From Muricea muricata (taxonomy: Eukaryota; Cnidaria; Anthozoa; Malacalcyonacea; Plexauridae), in the NCBI GenBank assembly GCA_963855995.1, contig OY979719.1, forward strand, positions 6,820,001 through 6,884,000: a stretch of 64,000 bases of DNA, read 5' to 3'. The number at the start of each line of letters is the position of its first letter. The first letter of the stretch is position 1. The notes beneath the pieces were generated by a model that ran no database searches, was not told the origin of the DNA, and saw nothing but the letters and a program-made list of their open reading frames with translations. A program made the translations under genes and the position numbers. Positions 1 through 12,600 of this stretch are shown here, piece by piece.

Positions 1-628
1 GGTCTATTTTGTAATCCCATTGGCTCATTCAAACTGTCAATTAAATCATTTAAGAGTATAATTTATTCATAAAATACAACTGAAGAGAGATTTAAATCAT
101 TTAAACCCTTTGCTTAGTTTCTTTATGTAGCTTTAAATCACTTATTCGGCTGACTCTTAACACTCTTCGAATAAAGTCATATACGTAGAATATCCGTATG
201 CTTCATTATCGGAATTTGATGAAGGCATAGGGACAACTTATGCATGTTATCAGCTCACACACAGCAATCTTCTAAACAAGTTTTAACTGTATTATACCTA
301 CTAAGCACTTACTCTACCAGGTTTAACACATTACTTTATTTCATTGGGCATTGTAGAGTCATATATACAGCCGAAGATGTAGAGCCAGCTACAGTCCGTA
401 CAAGGTTGCTTTTATGGGAAGCTATTTACCTTAAAGCTAGCTGTATTGCATATAACGTTAAAAATTACTTCTCTGATTTATTATTTATGCAAACACTCAG
501 AGACCACAGAAATTAACATATTCTTACACCCAGATATTCTGAGTGTCATGTGACCAGCCGACGCCAGGGCCTTTTCCCTTCCCTAATTTAAGAAAAGGCC
601 CTGGGATCGAGGTTGTCATTTTTCTTAC
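1..628. other. ERCC2 intron sequence, no coding exon recognised
   Basis: This lies downstream of ERCC2 coding exon 23 on the minus strand. I looked for the next XPD block (the GRGAILLSVARGKVSEG-type motif) and did not find it, so this is probably intron. A donor GTAAGA follows the exon at 628. Confidence 0.6.
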
Positions 629-3600
629 CTTTTGGTAATTATGCAAAGCCAAACTTGTTTCGGCAGAATCTTGAGTCTCGATAAACAGCAATTTGTTTTT
701 CTGAATATTTCCGATTATTCCCTGAAGAGACAAACAGAGAATTAATAATCTATCAAGAAACAAATCATGGAAGCAGATGTGATACGAATATTGGGGCCAC
801 CTGGTCGTTCCACGCGGACACAACAGTTTCCTAAAAGCAGACACAGAGAAAAATACTTTAGGAAAGGTTTAATGGAGAATTTCATACTAGATTAAAGGTC
901 GAACTATAGGCAGGAAGAACGAAATCTTTAACAACAGCTAGAAAGACGATCTTAAAATGAGAACAATTGCAACGCTTTGAATTGCACGATTTACGATATT
1001 CCGACAGGAACTTATACAGTTCTTTTGCCAAAACTGAATATTTTAAAAAAATGTATAGGCTACAATGGAGCTAAATTATGGAATGAACTGCCCAGTGAAA
1101 TTAAAAATGGCGAGAGCATAGTACGTTTCAATTCTCTCTTACTTGCAACTAACTTGTTAATTAATAATCTTACAAATAGTTTTAAATTGTACTTCTGTAT
1201 TTCTGTTTTTCACGCCCCTCTTGGAAATGAGTTTTTAACTGTAGGGGTCAGGATGATTAGATAAAGTGTACCGTGCCGTACCGTGCCATACGCTTGGTGG
1301 TAAAATGTTGTAAAATACGGGAAATATAGCGTTTCAAATTTTGTATGTATTTGTATTACGCATGGAAAAGCCTACCATTTTCGCTCAAAGTTTAGTAGGC
1401 TTTTTCACGCTTAACACAAATATACACAAAATTTGTAAACGTCTCAGGGCAATATATTTTCCGTATTTTACAACATTTCGCCACCAAACTTTTGACTTTA
1501 CTAATCTTAGGACCCTTTTTTAGCTGTAGTAAAAGATTTCATGCTACTTGTCTAGTAGGATACAAGAACAGTTATTATGCAAATTGTCCATTTCGAATAA
1601 CATTCACTTGTGTAGCGATTATAGGCCTACCATGTAATGATAGCTTGGGAAAAAACACACAACTCCATCGGGCACGGCGGTAGAAAACTCGGCCAATAAG
1701 ATTCCATAGTTACGAATTACAGCTAAAAATCAATCTAATGTCGTTAGCAAGGATTAAACATGGCTAGCTTTTGCACAAGTTTACATTGGTTTCTCAAACT
1801 CATCAATAAGTCATGATGAAAACATAACATAACACACATTTCGGTGTTTTCGTTAATAAACGCTTGCTCGTTGCTTAAAGGGAAATGGCAACAAAAAATT
1901 TTATTGTCTCAATTGAAAGAGACCCTAAAACAATAAATAGAAGTCTATTGCAAAATTTTTATATCTGTTTTACTTCGGGAGATATTCTCATCTAAATGAT
2001 CGAACTGTCCGCCATCTTGGATTAATTTTTAACCTCATCAACAATGTTTTGGTGACGTCACAACAGGGATAAGTCTGTCGAAAATCCTCCTAAATACCTA
2101 CAAACAATCAAATATTGTTTGAAATCTTCTCAATCCGTGCTGAGATCCAAAACACCTGCCCTACATGCGGTTATGAGAGCATATTAACCATTGTGTCGTA
2201 AGAAAAAAAATCGCGTGATCCCAGTTGTGACGTATCGTGCATATCCACAAATATCCAAGATGGCGGACAACTAAAGATTGTTGCCATCTCCCTTTAACAT
2301 AAAATATGACATACCCATGTCTTCCCTTGTTTCAAATTTCGATGATATTACAACTTGATCATTGCCACGACTGACAATCTAAACGAAATAAAAACTAGTA
2401 AGGATAATGCTTAGAAGTCTTCCTAAAACAGTCAATTTAAGAAAAAAAAAAGCATTTTCCGTGTTTCTATGCATGGAGTCATGAGAACATGAGGAGGAGT
2501 TGAGAGAAACGAGAAATTGCGCAATTTCGAGTTTCTCCCAAACTTCTGAGTGTCTCTATGAACTCTATAGAAACACGGAAAATATTTTCTATTTCCTTTA
2601 TCAAACAGCGTTTGAAAAACAAAATTTACTGTAACAATTGCGTTTTAATTCAAAAAAATTAAAACACGGATATTTCGAGCTTTACACTAGTCAGCGATCA
2701 TGTTTTCAAAAGATTATTTTATAAACTAATATTTCCAATACTAACCAAAGGACACACGCATGTTCTGCTGAGAGTCATTGTAAACGTAGCCATAGTAACT
2801 GGATTGAAATCCAACATCTTTGGATACATATCAACCGGGGAAAGAGTCTAAAGTTGAACACAAAAAAAAACTGTGTTAAATTTGAACAATCGTATATCAT
2901 GGTTCCTTTCAGGCTTTCTCTTGGGTCCGCTGGGATTTTTTGGCAGAGAAGATTGAGCTTAAGTAAACTGAAGGAGGCCTGAAGTGGTTGACGGGCGAGT
3001 CCTGGTAATTTTATACGATGAGCATGCACTATAATGGCGTATTTTTTATTGTGTGTGAAATGATTTCCAGCCAAAAGAGATTTTTATCCGTAACGAACTT
3101 AACTCAAACAACTTCGTTTCAACTGCGCTGAACGTTTTGGTGAGAAGATCGAGTTTCAAAACTCAATTCAAGGTCGAGTTTTTGGGTACGAAATTATCAT
3201 TTCAAGATAAAGACGGTCCTAAAAATTCCCTCATAAAACACTAGGTACATTACTAAAGATTAACAAGTAAAGAATAACAACTTACACCAGACGTGATCAC
3301 CACAGACTGAAAGCGATCAAAAACGGGTTTAATTGCAATCGAGGCGTCCATGCAGCTAAAATCAATAAAAAATAAACGAAATATTTTGCGATTTTTGTAT
3401 TGAAGGCTTACGTTCTTTAGTGAAGAGCTTACGACACTAAATTTTGTCCTACTATTTTTTATTGTCAGTATGATTTTGTGAAAACACCACGTAAATTTAT
3501 CATCGCAAAGCTTTCGATCCTCAAAGCTCGGATCTTTATCCATGCTAAGAAGAAGAGTAGCAGTAATGAAGATCCGAGCTTACAGATCGAAAGCTTTGCG

Positions 3601-6600
3601 ATGATAAATTTACGTGGTGTTTCCACAAAATTATACTAACATTTACATATAATTCATCAGCTTGGTGGCATCATCAGACTTGTTGCAAGGTTGTTCGAAC
3701 AAATCCGGTACAGTTACGATATAATAAGAATGTCACAAAGTTGACGAAACAAGGTTGTAACAATATTGTTATATCGTGATTGTAACAGATTTGTTGGATC
3801 AAGCTTGTGACAAGTCTGAAAAAATCAGCAAGGATGTTACAAGTTATCAACAAGTTGTTCCAAACTTGTTGACAACTTGGGACAAGCAGTAGCGAAGCCA
3901 GCCCGACAATTTGGTCATGCTACGCAAATTTAAATCATTATCATTATTCATTTCTTTAGAAATTCATTCCTTATACGGTTAAAAACACAGAAAAAATTGC
4001 ATTTGCACGACCAAATGTCGAGCTGGCTTCGCTACTGGAGACTAGCAGTGCTTTCTACAAATTGTGAGATTTTTACGTATGTAGATGCTTGTGTTATCAC
4101 GTCAGCACCACAGTTTTTCTTGAATATCTTGCATTTGCTTCGGTGATCTTTTTTAAACTTTGTAAAACTGTTAAGCTAAATGATTGGCAAAACATATCTG
4201 AATTTTGACAAAAATCTACAAATGAGTTTTTCTACAATCGAAATTCGTGAATATCTCTAAAACTTATCAGTAAACTACCCTTCAAAATTGGATATGTTGT
4301 TTTCCTATACTTTAACCGAAGAGAAAAAAGATATGGTCGATTAATGTAAAAAATTGATGATAAAAGAGCAAAAGATAAATCGACAGTTGCCATGGCAACA
4401 CTAAGACTGTACTGTTTTTCTAGTTTGACAGCTGAATACTATCTAACATTCCTGCAAGTAATCATATTTCCCAGCGTTTAGTGTATTCGTTAGCTATATA
4501 AATTTGGCAGAAAGCGAATGTTGCATAAAATTTCAGATAATTGTAGAGAGCCACCTTAACAAATACTTGGCTAAAATTTCATGTCACGTGCACTTTAAAT
4601 ATCAGTCATTTGTCCTTGGTGGGTATACCTACTGTTAATTATATGTGTCGCAAAATATGTGTCTGGCATACATGCAATATAATTTACCTGAACTGCAGTA
4701 TTGGGTTGGGAATAGTTGGCGTTCGGTCATCAAAAGGCTCAATAATCAGAATGAAACCTGAAAAAAATTATTGCCCAGGGTTAGTGTGATATCTCTATGG
4801 CACGCAGACTATAGTCAACGTTGGCGGATATTACGCAGGCTATCGTGCTTCCATATTAAAAGTTTCAGGGAAGACTCAATCTCGTAGGTTTCCATGCGTG
4901 TATGGGCGCAATGGACAAAAATATGAAGTGAGTTTGTTCCATAGACAAACTGGGGAGGGGAATGCAGCAGGGTGCGGCCCCCTTAATATTAGTTAGAACC
5001 CAAAACAAAATGTTCATTTCTCCAAAAATATTTTAAGCCTACCAAATTTTCAGCATAACAAACATTGCGTATATCATGTGGTTCCCATTTGCTTGCAAGC
5101 AACGTTTGAAACTTTCTTAAGAAAGACCTGACCAGATTAAGCTTTAAGCCTGGTTTTTAGATTAAGCTTTACTTAGCATATATTCTAAAGGTAGGACTGT
5201 GAGAGGGAGTCTAGAGAGCAGAAAACATAGCACCCCCCCCCACAAATTTATGGCACCCCCTGGTAAAAATATAAACTCTGTCTATGGTTTCTCCACAGCA
5301 ACCAGGTGTAATAATTCTGTTACGTTCATTACTCTGGTCATGTTTAAACGAATACCACGCCTGGTCAAATTGCATTCACAGCATGATACTGCAACATCAA
5401 TCAGATCTCCCCTAATGAAGACACCATAGCGGAGTGTCAAAACGTAAAAAAAAATCAATGGTTCAATCAACAATACCTACCTTTAGAATACGTACTGACA
5501 AGCGTTGCAAAGTTAGCAATAAGTCTGAGAGATCCATAATCTGCAATATCAGGGAGTTCCAAAGTGTATAACAGCGATTGAAGTCTTTCCGAACAAAACC
5601 TGAATTGATAGGGGCATCGTAAGTTACTCATATTAGGTATCAATAAAAAAATACAAATTAAGAGTAAACTGTGTTAACCTAACCTACTGAAGACCAATTA
5701 CCGTAACGGCTTTTTCTCAATGCAAACGTGCTGGTAAATATGTTGGAGGAAGGACAAAGGTGTTTCTGACACAACATGGTGTATTCGTAACCTCGTCTAA
5801 AACATTTATATTATCAGCATTATTTCCATGTATTTCGTGCCGTGCATTAAATTGATGGGAAGAAAAATCCTAATTTACCTTCAAATATTCTATAAACCTT
5901 CTCATAAAAGCGACGAAATGTTCAGCTTTACGAATATTGCCAGGAATTGCCTCTGAAAGAAGAAATTGGTTTAAATCAGTGTTTAGCAAAGACCTCATGC
6001 AATTTTTCACATAGTTGAAGTCAAATTACTGACTTTCACTTAGGTAAACGCAAAAATATTGCTTGAAAATTTTACTTAAGCACAAGAGAAGTATTGGAAA
6101 AATATTCTTAGCTGAAAGTGCTACTGAAATAGAATCTAATAGAATATTTATATATTAGGGGCTATAACCTGACAGAGCCAAGCACATTGTCGCTAGGCTG
6201 CTCACCACTGATTTCGCTTTGAGGATAACTTTACTTCGACACAGTATTACAAAGAAACGAAGTAAAAAAGTAAGTATTAAACAAAAAATACTCCATTACA
6301 AGTATATAAGTACTGATTTTTTTACTTGAATTTACTTCGTTACTGGCTAATACTGGTGCAAATTTTATCATTAAAACAATAAAGTTTCAGAACACTTATC
6401 AAATGTTACGAAGAGAACGAACAGTTTTTAAAAGTCAAGACTAAGTTGTGGTATCATAAAAACGTACCGTCGTTTCAGAACTCTAATAATAATTACCTTG
6501 AAGAATATCATCAGGTAACACTACAAAATAAGTTTAAAATGATATTGAAAAAGTGTACATGTGCTTGCATGGTGCATCGTGAACATGTATATAGAACAAT

Positions 6601-9600
6601 GAAATATGCTACCTACATTTCGCTATACAAAACGGTTGAAGTGGAAAATGTCCTTAATTAATGGATCGTTTTAGACGTTTTTGCATGTTGCGTTCCATGC
6701 GATTAGTAAACACTGAGTCAAATCTTTTCATTTCTTTGTTTGCAATGCAACGGCCAAAACGTGCCTGATTAGTACAGTAAACGTCTCTAATGAAATCGTA
6801 CCAGGATTAGCCATAATTTGACCTGCTTCACGAGCTACATTGGCTTCTCGTAGACCTGCATGTACAACAGAAAAAAAACAATATGTATTGTCACTGTTAT
6901 GTTTAACTATGGAGGTTTCTGCACTTAAAACTACATGGTTCAAATCAAGTTACAACAGCAGGGTACCACTTAATAACAGTTTTCGCTTTGTTGTTTTCTC
7001 AATAATTTAGCATAGTTATTTCACGTTGTTTAGCTCAATATAATCACTAAATAACGTGCTATTAACATAACATGTTCACTGCATGCGAAGCACACACAAC
7101 AATATTTTTACTATAATTTTATGGTTTAATGTTGTCAAAATACTATCCACTTGTCTCTAACGAAATAACGTCTTACCACACTTCAAGAATAAAAACAGGG
7201 AGGTGTGCGTGTGTGTGTGTGGGGGGGGGGAGGGGCAAAACACCCCCTGTTCTTTTAAAGTATTCCCAATATGAAGTAAAATTTAGTAAAAACGACATTA
7301 AACACGTTTGCATATTTTCAGCCACATTGCTTACTATTTAACAAGGGGTTTGATACCTGCCAAACTAATCTCTTAAAAAAAGGCCCTGAACCCAATGGAC
7401 CTTTAACCTTTTAGACGAAATTTTGAAAAAAATCGAAATAGGAGAAAATATTACCACAGCTTGAAAGAGCTTCCTAAACTTAGTAAAATTGCAAAGTTTG
7501 GTTGTAAAATGTTGTAAACTATAGAAAATATAGCCTTGCGAAGATAGCAAATTTTCTGTAGTTTTGTATTATCCGTGAGAAATGAATACCCAAGGGTATT
7601 ATTTTCCAACCGTAATACAAATGTATGAAAAATTTGCCAAATTCGCAAGGCTATATTTTCCATATTTTAGAACATTTCACAACCAAACTTTGCAATTTTA
7701 TTAAGTTTAGGATGCTCTTTCAAGATGTGGTAATATTTTTGCCTGTTTCGAATATTTTCAAAATTTCGTCTAAAAGGTTAAAGGTCCATTGTAAAATTGT
7801 AATTCAAATTTGATAAATACCCAGAGCTTTTCTATTTGTCAAAAAATTCCTGTTTGATTTATGCGTTTTTTTGTACAGCTAGACGATAGTTTTCTACCCC
7901 GGAAATACGGGGAGAAATTAAGGGTAAAAATGCTAAATGCGTTAATACAGTATCCACTCAAAAACACGTTGGTAGAGTACCTTCTACAAGCTGGTTGTAT
8001 TCTTCTCGCAATCTTTCTGTATCTGACATTTTTAAGCTACAAAATATCATTAAAAACGTTTGTTTTTTCATAGCTGTCATACTGCAGCCGATATACTGGT
8101 AAACCATAGCTGATATACTGGTAAACCATAGCTGATATACTGGTAAACCAATGATAGCCGATATACTGGTAAACCATAGCCAATATACTGGTAAACCATA
8201 TATACAGCTGGTATACTGGTAAACCATATATATAGCTGATATACTGGTAAAGCATAGCTGACATACTAGCGGCAGCTGATATGCTGGTAAACCATAGCCA
8301 ATATACTGGTAAAACATATATACAGATGATATACTGGTAAAGCATATATATAGCTGATATACTGGTAAACCATAGCTGATATACTGGTAAACCATAGCCA
8401 ATATATGTTGTGTTATGAATTATGTTAAGCTTATAATTTATGCTATGTTATTTGTAATTTATGCATGAAATGGCGGGAAAGTAAGATAAAAAATTAAAGG
8501 AGATGAGCATGAAAGCAACACGAGTGATTGAGTGAATTAAAACACAATATTGGCGACGAGAGAATGGCTACAGGACTCGATTTGTCAGGAATACAACAAT
8601 TCAGCCCATATGAAGATCCGACAACGCTTAGCAATCGCTGGACAGTCTGGTTGAAACGTTTCGAGCGCTTCGTTGTTGCCATGGACATTAAAGATACAAC
8701 TAGAAAGCGTAGTTTGCTGCTCTATCTTGCTGGCCCCGATGTTGAAAAGATTTTCGAAACTATCCCGGATAATGGCGAAGAAAAGGACTATGATGTTGCT
8801 GCCACGAAACTAACGGAGTATTTCGCCCCTAAGAAAAATATGTATGAAATTCATCTATTTCGCAAAGCACAACAACGCCAAGGTGAAACGCTTGACCAGT
8901 TCTACACGCGTTTGTGTCAGCTTGCAAAGACATGCGAATTTGCTGATGAAAAGCATGAAGTAAAAATACAGCTTATCGAACGGTGCTCATCAACCAGGGT
9001 TCGACGTAAAGCTTTACGCGAGGAAGCAATAACACTCGATGGCCTATTGAAATATGGACGCTCTTTGGAACTTTCTGAGCTGCAAGCAGGTGAGCTAGAA
9101 AAAACAAATGAACATTCTGGTTCTATTAATGCCTTGAATAAAAACACCGATCGATTCAAAAAATCATATCCATGGGGTTCATACCCACACCCTGGTGGCA
9201 AGACATCATGTCCTGCCTTTGGAAAGGAATGTGGGGGGTGTGGCCGCCTGGGTCATTTTAAGGAGGTGTGTCGAGCTAAACACACAGGTCGGTCAGGTTC
9301 ATTTAGCAGTAATCGAAGAAGTGTGAGGAAACGTATAAACCAAATGAATATTGCCAAGCAACCATCACATGAACAAGGGGGTGCCCAATCGTCTACCTCG
9401 GTCTCTAGTGACAGTGAAACCGACAACGAATATGCCTTTGTTGTGGAACCACAAAGCAATGTGGTCAACCATCCTACAGTTATGAAAACTGATACATCTC
9501 GAGTTTCCACTGCAAAATCATCACCACAAGCCCATCTTAAGATACACAAGACCAATGTTAATTTCTTGATAGACTCCGGAGCGACAATTAATATCTTAGA

Positions 9601-12600
9601 CCCTCGTGATTTCCAAGCAATATCGCAGCACTACAAAATTTTATTAACGCCCACACGCACCAAAGTCAAAGCATTCGGTTCTGATCGTCCAGTTGAGCTA
9701 TCTGGAAAATTTGATGCCGTTGTCGAGAGCAAGAAGCGCATGACTGTTGCAACATTTTATGTCACAAAACAAGAAAATGGATCCCTGCTCAGTTGCAACA
9801 CATCTCAAGAGCTTGGGCTAATTCATTTTCCCTGCATGCAGTCGGATTCTTCTAGCAAAAACCGAAGTGCGGCTGTTAAGCTAAAGAAAGCATCTAGGAC
9901 TACAATAACACGAAACCGTAATCCTGAAAGTAAATCGCAAACACCTGTGGTAGCTGAGGTAAAAGGAGCCTCCAAATCCGGCTGTTTTTGAAGGCATCGG
10001 GAAATTACAGGGTCATGAACAAAAGCTACATCTCGATGAATCTATTCCCCCCGTATCGCAGACATACCGTCGTACCCCTTTCCACCTCCGCAAGCAACTA
10101 GACATGTGGCTGGATACGTACCAAGCTGATGACATCATCGAGCCAGTGACTGATGAGCAGACAGACTGGGTAAGTGGCCTAGTTGTTGCTCCCAAACCTC
10201 GCAATCCGAAAGAAGTCCGAGTATGCGGTGACTACCGACAGGTAAATCAAGCAATCAAGCGTGAACGCCATCCAATACCGACGCTTGATGAGCTTCTTGA
10301 AGAAATGTCGGGTTCCAAAGTCTTTAGCAAAGTCGATCTCCGCGCCGGATATCATCAGATTCCCCTAGCGGCAGAATCACGACCAATCACTACGTTTGTC
10401 ACTCACCGTGGCCTTTTCCGATTTAAGCGTCTTCCCTTTGGTGTCAACTCAGCCAGCGAAGTCTTCCAGCACGCAATTCAAAATGCTCTTCGAGGGCTTC
10501 CTGGTACACGTAATATTGCTGATGATATCATCGTATGGGGGAGCAGTCAACAAGAACACGATGAACGCTTAAGTGCCTTGTTCCACCGTTTACATGAAAA
10601 GGGACTAACGGTTAACGCCGACAAATGCCTTTTTGGCCAGTCCTCCCTGTGGTTCTACGGATACACACTCACATCGAATGGTCTACAAGCAGATAAGAAA
10701 AAGGTCGAAGCTATCAAGCATACATCAATCCCGAAGGACGTTTCACAACTTCGTAGTTTTCTCGGACTGGCGAATTATTGCTCGCGATTCATTCCTGATT
10801 TCTCCACAATTACCTCACCACTAAGACATCTCACCCAGAAGGGAGTGAAATGGTCATGGACAGCCGCCCAGCAAACGGCATTTGACAACGTGAAAGCAGC
10901 CATTAGTCATGATTGCATCATGGCTTACTACGATCCCGCTAAAACAACTCGCTTGACTGTTGATGCTAGTCCCTATGGCCTTGGGGCTATTTTGTCCAAC
11001 ATCGATCAGGACGGCGCGGTGCGAAATGTTGCCTACGCTAGTCGTTCCCTCACACCCACTGAACAGAGGTACTCTCAGACCGAACGGGAAGCATTGGCCG
11101 TGGTATGGGGGTGTGAGAGATTCCATATGTACCTCATTGGAACCCCATTTGAACTTATTACTGATCATAAGGCCCTTGAAATTATCTATTCGCCAAAGTC
11201 AAAGCCTTCTGCTAGGATCGAGAGATGGGCTCTCCGTTTGCAGCAGTATGAGTATAAAGTCATTTACAAGCGAGATGCTGAAAACCCAGCAGATATTTTG
11301 TCTCGAATGCCCCTACCAACTCGCAAGTCCACACCTAATGTTGCAGATGAGTATGTGAACTTTGTTGCGCATCACGCTGTGCCCAAAGCCATGACATTAG
11401 AAGAAGTTGCTCAATCAACTTTGAAAGACAATGTGTTGCAAGCAGTCACACAATCAATACAAACAGATAAATGGAATGACGATCTTTTAGTTGCTCCATT
11501 CTACAACGTACGCAATGAACTGACTGTCACCATGGAAGGCGTTGTTCTACGTGGTCACCGTATTGTCATGCCAGAAGCATTGAGAGATCGCACTCTTGCC
11601 ATCGCACATCAAGGTCATCAAGGGATTGTAAAAACCAAACAATTGTTGCGGACAAAAGCTTGGTGGCCTAAGATTGATCAACACGTGGAGAGCCTGATTA
11701 AGAATCGCCTTGCTTGCCAATCGGTTGCACCGCCCAATCCAACTACGCCGTTGTGTGAAACGGAAATGCCTTCAAAGCCATGGAGTTATCTTCATATGGA
11801 CTTATGCGGCCCATTCCCTTCAGGCGAAAGCGTGCTCGTGGTTATTGATGCATATTCTCGGTTCCCAGAAGTGGACATTTTAAAATCAACCACCGCACCC
11901 TCCATGATCAATAAGCTAAACCGGATATTTTCTACGCATGGATTTACAGACAGCGTAACGTCAGACAACGGTCCACAATTTACCTGTCATGAAATGGCAG
12001 ACTATTTTTCCCAACGTGGTATTAAGCACCACCATGTTACACCACTATGGCCTCAAGCGAATGGCTTAGCGGAGTCCTTTATGAAACCTCTCAATAAAGC
12101 AATTCGAACTGCTCATGCTCAAGGACAGGTATGGCAAAAAGAACTACCTAAGTTCTTGCTCAATTATCGTACGACGCCACACACCACGACAAAAGTGCCC
12201 CAGCACAGCTGTTATTTAATCGAGTGGTTAACAATGGGATCCCAGCAACTGCAAACCCGAATCTTCACCCAGTTCCTACACAAGAGCATGCGAAAGCCCA
12301 ACTTTGTGATGCTGAGCGTAAGAAGAAGAGTAAGATGTACGCGGATATAAAACGACATGCAAAAGAAACACATATTAAAGTTGGGGACATAGTACTTCTC
12401 AAGCAACCGAAAGAAAATAAGCTTTCTACACGATTCAGTCCAAACCCATACCAGGTGGTGGCCATGAAAGGTCACATGGTTACTGGCACTCGTGGTGGCC
12501 ACCAAGTCACTCGGCACACTTCATTTTTCAAAAAGTTCGTGGGAAAAGTGGGTAAGAAACCAATTGAAGATGATGTATCAGAAGATCAGGACGAGGAGGC

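Noticed and set aside
7958-8401. 147-codon minus-strand frame rich in GLPVYQL and YISAIY
   Set aside because: It is the 22-bp minisatellite read through; only its last codons (the [19 protein letters not shown] exon) belong to ERCC2.
8528-8563. Gag start at an upstream in-frame TTG
   Set aside because: It lies within the LTR and primer-binding region; the ATG at 8564 is the reasonable start.
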